Shown: positions 1 to 5,257 of the stretch, one piece after another
How positions within the stretch are numbered: the stretch's first letter is position 1
Layout: every line of letters starts with the position of its first letter
Assembly: GCA_002491565.1 (NCBI GenBank)
Contig: DKWE01000042.1
Location: 16,054 to 24,293, forward strand
Direction of reading: 5' to 3'
Source: Lachnospiraceae bacterium UBA7160
GTDB lineage: Bacteria > Bacillota > Clostridia > Lachnospirales > Lachnospiraceae
DNA length: 8,240 nucleotides
The notes under the pieces: model-generated
Told to the model about the DNA's origin: nothing
Database searches by the model: none
Seen by the model: the letters and a program-made list of their open reading frames with translations, nothing else
Position numbers and translations under genes: made by a program

Positions 1-306
1 GCCGATGCCGTGGCGGCACTCGTACGCGTCGAGCTCGGTCTGGGTCGGCTTCCAGCCCGGGTTCCAGACGGTGTCGCCGTCCTTGATGTAGTAGTATTTC
101 CCGTTGGTGTCGTACGGGATATCGTTGTAGCGGTAGCGGGTGAGGCGGAGCAGCTTTGCGTCCTTGTAGAAGCTGTAGCCGCCGCAGGTGTTGGAAACGA
201 GGGAAAAGAAATCATTGCAGCCCAGATAATTGATCCACGGAAGCGGAGTCTTCGGGGTTGTGATCACGTATTCCCGATTCGAGTCATCGAAGTATCCGTA
301 TTTCAT
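1..306 (-). CDS. Cellobiose phosphorylase (GH94), N-terminal part only
   Basis: Partial gene: it starts at 306 on the minus strand and runs out of the window at base 1, leaving 102 codons with no stop. The family splits cellobiose with phosphate into glucose 1-phosphate and glucose in the cytoplasm. The visible residues carry the typical opening of the family: MKYGYFDD, EYVITTPKTPLPWINYLG, FFSLVSNTCGGYSFYKDA, LTRYRYN, then NPGWKPT and ECRHGIG. This is the N-terminal beta-sandwich domain; the catalytic (alpha/alpha)6 domain lies outside the window. There is no signal peptide, as expected for a cytosolic phosphorylase. The ATG has an AAGGAG ribosome site about 9 bases upstream. The gene is divergent from a LacI-type regulator and has a LacI/CcpA-like palindrome just upstream of its ribosome site. 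A related GH94 specificity, such as cellodextrin phosphorylase, cannot be fully excluded from the N-terminus alone. Confidence 0.87.
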   Translation of the reverse strand, partial: MKYGYFDDSNREYVITTPKTPLPWINYLGCNDFFSLVSNTCGGYSFYKDAKLLRLTRYRYNDIPYDTNGKYYYIKDGDTVWNPGWKPTQTELDAYECRHGIG

Positions 307-325
307 GACAGTATTCTCCTTTTCT

Positions 326-339
326 TGAAAACGTTTTAG
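326..339. promoter_or_regulatory. LacI/CcpA-type operator in the phosphorylase leader
   Basis: TGAAAACGTTTTAG contains the perfect palindrome AAAACGTTTT with a central CpG, the form bound by LacI-family repressors. Read on the minus strand, CTAAAACGTTTTCA matches 12 of 14 positions of the cre consensus TGWAANCGNTNWCA. It lies between the predicted phosphorylase promoter (375-403) and its ribosome site, where a bound repressor would block transcription. The protein could be the adjacent LacI-family regulator or CcpA; sequence alone cannot decide. Confidence 0.6.
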
Positions 340-374
340 TAACAGGGTAAAAAAAACACCTGCCAATTATCCCC

Positions 375-403
375 AGTATATACTATATTTTCCTGGAAAT
401 CAA
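375..403 (-). promoter_or_regulatory. Sigma-A type promoter of the cellobiose phosphorylase
   Basis: On the minus strand, TTGATT (398-403) and TATACT (375-380) are separated by exactly 17 bases. This gives 4/6 and 5/6 matches to the -35 and -10 consensus. The predicted transcription start near 368 leaves a leader of about 60 bases that contains the palindromic operator at 326-339. Confidence 0.65.
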
Positions 404-496
404 TCCTTCTTTTTTAAACTTGCAAGAAAAATTTGGAACTGTGTAAAGCCAGGTTGGCGAAAAGTAAAATCCAGCGGAAACCAGGGAAAAGAAATT

Positions 497-525
497 TTGT
501 CAATTTTGCAGAAAAATATTGTAAA
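497..525 (+). promoter_or_regulatory. Probable promoter of the LacI-family regulator
   Basis: TTGTCA (497-502), 17 bases, then TGTAAA (520-525) in an AT-rich stretch. The -35 box is good and the -10 box matches 4/6. The start would fall near 532, leaving about 130 bases of leader that contain the operator-like palindrome at 607-620 and further GAAAAC/GTTTT half-sites around 552-567. No other gene is supported between 307 and 664. Confidence 0.4.
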
Positions 526-606
526 AATGCAGAATAAGTGTTAACATGTACGAAAACCGTGTTTTTCAGCCGGACAGGAACGGCAAAGTGTTGGGGTGAA
601 TGGGAA

Positions 607-620
607 CGAAAACGGTTTTG
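607..620. promoter_or_regulatory. Operator-like palindrome in front of the LacI-family gene
   Basis: CGAAAACGGTTTTG has the arms AAAAC and GTTTT around one central G, resembling the palindrome at 326-339 in front of the divergent gene. It matches 11/14 positions of the cre consensus. It lies between the regulator's predicted promoter and its start codon at 665, consistent with autoregulation. A further GAAAAC half-site follows at 620-625. Confidence 0.5.
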
Positions 621-664
621 AAAACAAAATATGACTGAATGGGAAGGCAGGATGGGGTGCAGAT

Positions 665-1675
665 ATGGTTTCAATGAAGGATATAGCAAAAATGTGCGGG
701 GTATCGGTGGCTACCGTCAGTAAAGCGCTGAATGATTACAGCGATGTAGGGGAAGAGACAAAGCGTCTGATTAAGAAGACTGCGGAGGAAGCCGGATACT
801 TTCCGAATTCTTCTGCGCGGGCACTGAAGACGAACCGGACTTACAATCTGGGCGTTCTGTTTGTGGATGAGGCGCAGAGCGGGCTGACTCATGACTTTTT
901 TGCATCCGTGCTGGACAGCTTCAAGGTGCGTGCCGGGGCAAAGGGGTATGATATTACTTTTACCAATTGTAACATTAACAATCGAAAGATGAGCTACTAT
1001 GAGCATTGCCGGTACCGCGGGGTAGACGGTGTGGTGATCGCGTGTATCGATTTCTACAATCCGGATGTGCAGGGGCTGATCCAGAGTGATCTTCCTGTCG
1101 TGACGATTGACCACGTATTTGACAACCGCGTGGCGGTACTGTCTGACAATGTAAATGGAATGGAAGAGCTGGTAGAGTACATTTGCGATATGGGGCACAC
1201 GCGGATCGCATACATACACGGGGCGGACTCCTCGGTGTCGAGGAACCGGATCAGCAGCTTCTACCGGACACTGGCGCGGCGCGGAGTCAATATCCCGGAT
1301 GAATACGTGCGGGAATCACAGTACCGTGATACCGTGTCAGCAAAAGTGATTACGCATGAATTGCTGGACCTGCCGGTTCCGCCGACGTGCATCCTGTATC
1401 CGGATGATTTCGCCTCGCTTGGCGGACAGAATGCGATCAAGGAGCGCGGACTCCGGATTCCTGAGGATATCTCGGTGGCTGGCTACGATGGGATTATGCT
1501 TGCGCGCGTGATGGAGCCGCGCCTCGCGACGATCTGTCAGGACACTCTGGAGATCGGAAAGGTTGCAGCAGATAAGCTGATCTCGCTGATCGAGAATCCG
1601 AAGACAGCGCTGATCGAGCATGTGGTAGTGAAAGGCAGACTTCAGCGCGGGGAATCGGTGAAGCGGCTAAATTAA
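665..1675 (+). CDS. LacI-family transcriptional regulator
   Basis: A 336-residue protein, the usual length for the family. Residues 4-24 form the helix-turn-helix (MKDIAKMCGVSVATVSKALN). A second helix and the hinge follow (NSSARALKTNRTYNLGVLF, about 48-66). The rest is a periplasmic-binding-protein-like sugar-binding domain, with typical pieces such as DGVVIA, LPVVTIDH, YIHG, CILYPDDFASLGG, DISVAGYDG and a final region LATICQD...GKVAADKLISLIE. The ATG at 665 is preferred because the MVSMKDIAK opening matches the family; its ribosome site is only a weak GGGG about 7 bases upstream. An internal ATG at 674 is the alternative. The gene is divergent from a cellobiose phosphorylase, and similar palindromes with A/T arms stand before both genes, so it probably represses the phosphorylase and itself in response to cellobiose or a breakdown product. 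The effector is inferred from position, not from residues. Confidence 0.9.
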   Translation: MVSMKDIAKMCGVSVATVSKALNDYSDVGEETKRLIKKTAEEAGYFPNSSARALKTNRTYNLGVLFVDEAQSGLTHDFFASVLDSFKVRAGAKGYDITFTNCNINNRKMSYYEHCRYRGVDGVVIACIDFYNPDVQGLIQSDLPVVTIDHVFDNRVAVLSDNVNGMEELVEYICDMGHTRIAYIHGADSSVSRNRISSFYRTLARRGVNIPDEYVRESQYRDTVSAKVITHELLDLPVPPTCILYPDDFASLGGQNAIKERGLRIPEDISVAGYDGIMLARVMEPRLATICQDTLEIGKVAADKLISLIENPKTALIEHVVVKGRLQRGESVKRLN

Positions 1676-1721
1676 AAATACCGGAAGGCTGACGTGAGCC
1701 GCGAAGACGATGGCAAACGGC

Positions 1722-1759
1722 AGCTTTTCTTATGTAATAGAAGGAAAGCTTTGGCTTTT
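1722..1759 (+). terminator. Possible weak terminator after the LacI-family gene
   Basis: AGCTTTTCTT (1722-1731) pairs with AAGGAAAGCT (1741-1750), giving ten pairs with one G-U, around a 9-base loop. It is followed by TT, GGC and TTTT. The stem is AT-rich and the T-run is interrupted, so termination would be inefficient at best. Confidence 0.25.
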
Positions 1760-1804
1760 ATGAGCGGCTCTGCCTCGCTCTGGGCGTTTCATATCGATGC
1801 GTAT

Positions 1805-1810
1805 TATAAT
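1805..1810 (+). promoter_or_regulatory. Perfect -10 box upstream of udk, no clear -35
   Basis: TATAAT lies about 97 bases before the udk start. No good -35 hexamer is visible 16 to 18 bases upstream and there is no TG extension. It may be the udk promoter if an activator helps, or chance. Confidence 0.25.
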
Positions 1811-1818
1811 TTCAGCAC

Positions 1819-1847
1819 TCTGTCAGGGGAGGAACTGCCTGACCAGA
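1819..1847 (+). other. Hairpin in the presumed udk leader
   Basis: TCTGTCAGG (1819-1827) pairs with CCTGAC plus AGA (1838-1847, one bulged C), giving nine pairs around a ten-base loop containing GGAGG. The gene-free stretch 1676-1906 otherwise holds only the weak terminator-like hairpin, the -10 box and a doubtful short open frame ending at 1864. The role is unknown. Confidence 0.35.
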
Positions 1848-1906
1848 TGGCTGGATTGCTGTAAGTGTATTCTTTTGTTTTGCGGACATCAGGAGGAGAA
1901 ACGAGC

Positions 1907-2530
1907 ATGGACTGTATGATTATCGGAATTGCCGGGGGGACAGGCTCCGGAAAGTCAACATTCACGAACCGGCTTCGTGACCGGTTCGGAGGGGAAATCG
2001 CGGTGATTTACCACGACAATTACTATCGGCGGCATGATGATCTGCCGTTCGAGGAGCGGAAAAAGCTGAACTATGATCATCCGGACGCGCTGGAGACGGA
2101 GCTTCTGGTCGATCACATCAAGCGGCTGCGCCGGGGGGAGAGCGTGGAGTGCCCGGTGTACGATTACAGTATCCACAACCGGTCGGACCGGACGGTGACG
2201 ATTCATCCGAGAAGAATTCTGGTGATCGAGGGGATTTTGCTGCTGGCGGACGTGAGGCTGCGGGAACTTCTGGACATCAAGATCTACGTGGAGGCGGATG
2301 CGGACGAGCGCATTCTGCGGAGAATTGTGCGGGATGTGAAGGAGCGGGGACGAGACCTGGATAATATTGTGGAGCAGTATCTGACGACGGTGAAGCCAAT
2401 GCATTATCTGTATGTGGAGCCAACGCGGGCGCTGGCGGATATCGTGATAAACAGCGGAATGAATGATGTGGCCTTTGATGTCGTGCAGTCGAAAATCCTG
2501 CTGTTGCTGGGAAAGGGCGGAAACCCGTAA
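1907..2530 (+). CDS. udk: Uridine kinase
   Basis: A 207-residue cytoplasmic P-loop kinase that phosphorylates uridine and cytidine to UMP and CMP in pyrimidine salvage. The Walker A loop is at residues 10-18 (GGTGSGKST). YHDNYY (35-40) holds the aspartate expected to act as general base, followed by NYDHPDA (55-61) of the nucleoside site. Then come VYDYSIHNRSD, the strand ending VIEGIL (106-111), and an arginine-rich lid (ERILRRIVRDVKERGR). The length matches bacterial Udk. The start at 1907 is chosen because AGGAGG lies ten bases upstream at 1891-1896; the frame is open further upstream to 1865 but without support. ATG at 1916 would leave the ribosome site too distant. It appears to be a single gene: its nearest upstream neighbour on the strand ends 231 bases away, and a structured region follows its stop. 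A bacterial phosphoribulokinase-like paralogue is less likely given the length and motifs. Confidence 0.92.
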   Translation: MDCMIIGIAGGTGSGKSTFTNRLRDRFGGEIAVIYHDNYYRRHDDLPFEERKKLNYDHPDALETELLVDHIKRLRRGESVECPVYDYSIHNRSDRTVTIHPRRILVIEGILLLADVRLRELLDIKIYVEADADERILRRIVRDVKERGRDLDNIVEQYLTTVKPMHYLYVEPTRALADIVINSGMNDVAFDVVQSKILLLLGKGGNP

Positions 2531-2534
2531 TAAA

Positions 2535-2653
2535 ATGCGGCTCCCTTGGGGTGGACACCCCTATAGGTCCTTCACCAAGGCATTATGAGCCGGATGATGC
2601 TGGTTAACTAAGGAAACGCTTGAATCTGTGTTTCCCTAATCCGGATAAACCGG
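2535..2653 (+). ncRNA. Structured region with competing stems, function unknown
   Basis: Starting four bases after the udk stop, this stretch holds two compact foldings. The first pairs CGGCTC (2538-2543) with GAGCCG (2587-2592), CCTTGG (2544-2549) with CCAAGG (2575-2580), and GGAC (2553-2556) with GTCC (2567-2570). The second pairs CCGGAT (2590-2595) with ATCCGG (2639-2644) and encloses GGAAACGC (2612-2619) pairing with GTGTTTCC (2628-2635) around an eight-base loop. The two outer stems share bases 2590-2592, so both cannot form fully together. A last small stem CCGG/CCGG (2641-2653) competes too. There is no classic T-run. It could be the udk 3' end, a small RNA, a leader of the amidase gene or a dispersed palindromic repeat. 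It matches no RNA family that I recognise. Confidence 0.4.
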
Positions 2654-2766
2654 AACCAAAATTTTGTCATTTTGCGCAAGATTTCGTTTGTAAGTGTCTA
2701 AGGAACATTGGCCCAACCGGCGGAACGGATGCGTTCGTATGGAATGCCGGAAGCGCAGGAGCAGTC

Positions 2767-2794
2767 ACATCCCACGCAGCTTCTTCATAAAATA
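2767..2794 (+). promoter_or_regulatory. Sigma-K-like (mother cell) promoter of the amidase
   Basis: AC (2767-2768), 17 bases, then CATAAAATA (2786-2794). This fits the published sigma-K consensus, AC at -35 and CATANNNTA at -10, with the expected spacing. The start would fall near 2801, leaving a leader of about 25 bases with AGGAG before the ATG at 2826. A weaker sigma-A-like site, TTGTCA (2664-2669) with TGTAAG 19 bases later, lies further upstream. Confidence 0.5.
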
Positions 2795-2825
2795 GGGGAG
2801 AGAGGATGCAGGAGTGATAGTTATC

Positions 2826-3962
2826 ATGGCGAAGGTTGTGATTGATGCGGGGCACGGTGGCCGGGAGCCTGGTGCGATATACGAAGGCAGGAGGGAGAAA
2901 GACGATAACCTGCGGCTGGCATTGGCAGTAGGAAACATTTTAGAGAGAAATGGTGTAGAGGTAGCGTATACGCGTACAGAGGATGTGTATAATAGTCCAT
3001 TAGAGAAAGCACAGATCGCGAACCGCGAGGGCGGAGATTTTCTGATTTCATTTCACCGGAATTCGAGTCCGGAGGCGAACCAATATTCCGGGGTGGAGTC
3101 GCTGGTGTTTGACCGGTCCGGGAGGAAGGTTGAGCTTGCGGAAAATATCAACCGAGAGCTGGAACGCGTCGGTTTCCGGGATCTCGGCGTAAAGGAGCGC
3201 CCGGGGCTTGTGATCCTCAGGCGGTCGCGGATGCCAGCAGTGCTGGTAGAGACTGGATTTTTAAATACAGATGTGGACAACGAGCGGTTTGACCGGGATT
3301 TCGATGAGATTGCGCAGGCAGTTGCGGATGGAATTCTGCAGACACTTTGGAGCATGCCGGGCGCCAGGGCAGAAGCGGCGCAGAGGGATGCAGCAGGCAG
3401 AACTGCGGATGCGGGGATGATGCCGGGGACGGTCTCGGGGAACAGTGCAAATACAGGGATGATGCCGGGAACAGCCTCGGGGAACAGTGCAAATACAGGG
3501 ATGATGCCGGGGACGGCCTCGGGGAACAGTGCGAGCGCAGGAATGATGCGGGATACAGCTCCGGAGAACACTGCAAACGCAGGAATGGCACAGGGAGCGG
3601 TTTCAGGGAGTACTTCATATGCCGGGAACGGATTATCAGGACAGGATATAGGAAGAGCAGAAGCTGTGCGTGCAGGGATGGAGACTGGTGCGATGGGAGA
3701 TGGCGTGGATCCGGCATATGAACGGTTCGGATGCTGTGGGAATCCCGAGCGGTACTACCGCGTTCAGACCGGTGCGTTCCGGAACCGGCAGTATGCAGAG
3801 GAACTTTTGTATCAGCTTCAGAGGCAGAATTATCCGGCGTGGCTGCTGTATGAGGACTCTCTTTATAAAGTACAGGTGGGAGCATACCGGAAGCTGGATA
3901 ACGCAGTTCGGATGGAACAGGCGCTGCGCCGTGCCGGATATTCCACTTTTATTACAACGTAA
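2826..3962 (+). CDS. N-acetylmuramoyl-L-alanine amidase with SPOR domain (CwlC-like)
   Basis: A 378-residue zinc amidase that cuts the bond between N-acetylmuramic acid and the stem peptide of peptidoglycan. Residues 1-175 form an Amidase_3 domain: VVIDAGHGG (His10), Glu24, SFHRN (His77) and VLVETGFLNT (Glu142) supply the zinc ligands and catalytic glutamate. Residues 176-309 are a low-complexity Gly/Ala/Met/Ser linker with five 14-residue repeats. Residues 310-378 form a SPOR domain (YYRVQTGAF...YKVQVGAY...AGYSTFITT), a fold that binds denuded glycan strands. There is no signal peptide or membrane segment. This layout resembles Bacillus CwlC, an amidase made in the mother cell that dissolves it at the end of sporulation; the sigma-K-like promoter upstream supports that reading. 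The ATG at 2826 has AGGAG 11 bases upstream; a GTG at 2814 in the same frame is an alternative. The family call is firm and the sporulation role is inferred. Confidence 0.9.
   Translation: MAKVVIDAGHGGREPGAIYEGRREKDDNLRLALAVGNILERNGVEVAYTRTEDVYNSPLEKAQIANREGGDFLISFHRNSSPEANQYSGVESLVFDRSGRKVELAENINRELERVGFRDLGVKERPGLVILRRSRMPAVLVETGFLNTDVDNERFDRDFDEIAQAVADGILQTLWSMPGARAEAAQRDAAGRTADAGMMPGTVSGNSANTGMMPGTASGNSANTGMMPGTASGNSASAGMMRDTAPENTANAGMAQGAVSGSTSYAGNGLSGQDIGRAEAVRAGMETGAMGDGVDPAYERFGCCGNPERYYRVQTGAFRNRQYAEELLYQLQRQNYPAWLLYEDSLYKVQVGAYRKLDNAVRMEQALRRAGYSTFITT
3414..3623 (+). repeat. Five 42-base in-frame tandem repeats in the amidase linker
   Basis: The units start at 3414, 3456, 3498, 3540 and 3582. 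Each encodes 14 residues of the form GMMPGTxSGNSANT (codons 197-266). Units 1 and 2 differ at only three bases and units 1 and 3 at five, while units 4 and 5 are progressively degenerate. The gradient suggests recent duplication at the 5' side of an older array. Because 42 is a multiple of three, copy-number changes keep the frame. Confidence 0.9.
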
Positions 3963-3973
3963 TGCGGTAGCAC

Positions 3974-4003
3974 TTGCTCATTTGCAGGATATTATGCTAT
4001 ACT
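3974..4003 (+). promoter_or_regulatory. Extended -10 promoter of mutY
   Basis: TTGCTC (3974-3979), 18 bases, then TATACT (3998-4003), preceded by TG at 3995-3996 as an extended -10. The start would be near 4010, giving a leader of about 105 bases before the mutY ATG. Confidence 0.65.
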
Positions 4004-4088
4004 GAATCCGCGTTGCAGAGCAGACAGTGTGATAAAAATCAATATCATCGTGCGCTTAAAGTCCCGGAGCGGAAACTGCAATGAATCC

Positions 4089-4101
4089 GCCGCGAAGCGG
4101 C
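4089..4101 (+). other. GC hairpin just before the mutY ribosome site
   Basis: GCCGC (4089-4093) and GCGGC (4097-4101) pair perfectly around GAA, four bases upstream of the AGGAG at 4106-4110. It could modulate ribosome access or transcript stability. It is too far from any T-run to be a terminator. Confidence 0.4.
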
Positions 4102-4115
4102 AGACAGGAGCCGGT

Positions 4116-5219
4116 ATGGATACAACAGGATTAGAAAAGATCGCGGAGCCTTTGCTTTCGTGGTTTGGACAACATGCGCGTGTGCTGCCGTGGAGGGAGC
4201 ATCCGGACGCATACCGCGTCTGGGTGTCAGAAATCATGCTGCAGCAGACGCGCGTGGAAGCAGTAAAGCCTTATTTTGCCCGTTTTATGGAGGCGCTTCC
4301 GGATGTGGCGGCACTTGCTGCCTGCCCGGAGGACCAGCTGCTGAAGCTGTGGGAGGGACTTGGGTATTACAACCGAGTCCGGAATATGCAAAAGGCGGCG
4401 GTAAGGATGATGGAAGAATCTGGCGGTGTGCCGCCCGCCACTTATGAGGAGCTGCTCGCGCTGCCGGGAATTGGCAGTTATACGGCGGGGGCGATTGCAT
4501 CCATCGCTTATGGACAGGCTGTTCCGGCAGTGGACGGGAATGTGCTGCGGGTAGTCAGCCGCATCTGCGGCAGCTGTGAGGATATCACGAAGCAGTCGGT
4601 GAAAAAGCAGGTAGAGCAGGCATTGAAACGCGTGATGCCGCAGGAATGCCCGGGAACCTTCAATCAGGCTATGATGGAGCTGGGAGCGATGGTCTGTGTG
4701 CCGAATGGCGCGCCGGAGTGTGAGCGTTGTCCGGTGCGCAGTATCTGTGCGGCAGGAGAGAGCGGAGCGTGGAAGCAGATTCCGGTGAAAGCAGCGAAAA
4801 AGCCGCGCAGAGTTGAGCCGCGCACGGTGCTCGTGATTCGTGACCAGGAGCATGCAGCCGTGCAGAAGCGTCCGGATGCGGGACTGCTTGCCGGGCTGTA
4901 CGAGCTTCCGAACTTCGAGGGACATCTGTCGCAGGAGGAAGCACTCGCGCAGGTGCGGCGCCTGGGATTTGCTCCGATACGGATACAGCCGCTGGAGGAA
5001 GCAAAGCATATTTTCAGCCACATAGAGTGGCGGATGGCCGGTTATCTGGTTCTGGTTGAAGAGAAGGAGCAGAGAAACAAGGCGGCCTGTGATCAGAAGC
5101 TTTTATTTATCGAGCCGTCTCGAACGGAACAGGAGTATCCGATTCCGGCAGCGTTTGCGTCGTATGTAAAATATCTGCATATCCGGCTCGGACAGGAGAA
5201 GTTTGAGGCGGAAGCGTGA
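4116..5219 (+). CDS. mutY: A/G-specific adenine glycosylase MutY
   Basis: A 367-residue base-excision repair enzyme that removes adenine mispaired with 8-oxoguanine. The N-terminal HhH-GPD glycosylase domain carries WVSEIMLQQTRV with catalytic Glu39. A helix-hairpin-helix follows (LPGIGSYTAGAI, 116-127), then PAVDGNVLRV with catalytic Asp140. A four-cysteine iron-sulfur motif follows near residues 200-220 (CVPNGAPECERCPVRSIC), spaced C-X7-C-X2-C-X5-C. The C-terminal NUDIX-like domain that recognises 8-oxoguanine includes LLAGLYELPNFEG and KHIFSHIEW, whose FSH triplet is the one reported to contact 8-oxoguanine in Geobacillus MutY. All key residues are present and the length is usual. The start at 4116 is chosen for the AGGAG five bases upstream; the frame extends to a GTG at 4029 without family support. 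The next gene follows after 38 bases and may be co-transcribed. Confidence 0.95.
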   Translation: MDTTGLEKIAEPLLSWFGQHARVLPWREHPDAYRVWVSEIMLQQTRVEAVKPYFARFMEALPDVAALAACPEDQLLKLWEGLGYYNRVRNMQKAAVRMMEESGGVPPATYEELLALPGIGSYTAGAIASIAYGQAVPAVDGNVLRVVSRICGSCEDITKQSVKKQVEQALKRVMPQECPGTFNQAMMELGAMVCVPNGAPECERCPVRSICAAGESGAWKQIPVKAAKKPRRVEPRTVLVIRDQEHAAVQKRPDAGLLAGLYELPNFEGHLSQEEALAQVRRLGFAPIRIQPLEEAKHIFSHIEWRMAGYLVLVEEKEQRNKAACDQKLLFIEPSRTEQEYPIPAAFASYVKYLHIRLGQEKFEAEA

Positions 5220-5257
5220 ACGGTGACAGAACACTACTACAGGATAAGGGGAAATCT

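Noticed and set aside
10..339. Plus-strand open frame of 109 codons at the left end.
   Set aside because: It lies antisense to the clearly recognised cellobiose phosphorylase N-terminus and shows no family features.
552..567. GAAAAC/GTTTTTC inverted repeat as a third full operator.
   Set aside because: The arms are three bases apart with unequal T-runs, unlike the two better sites; kept only as a note on half-sites.
1822..1836. GTCAGGGGAGG before udk resembles the PyrR-binding loop, tempting for a pyrimidine salvage gene.
   Set aside because: The flanking pairs required in a PyrR site do not form, and the loop has A in place of the conserved C.
2548..2562. GGGGTGGACACCCC resembles the T-box antiterminator core (GGGTGGNACC).
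   Set aside because: There is an extra base in the core, the needed stem I would lie inside udk, and the next gene is not an amino-acid gene.
3414..3623. Regular repeats considered as a CRISPR array.
   Set aside because: The repeats are contiguous with no spacers and translate in frame within the amidase.
3053..3885. Minus-strand open frames of 172 and 222 codons opposite the amidase.
   Set aside because: Their repetitive composition is simply the complement of the tandem repeat linker; there are no motifs and no ribosome sites.
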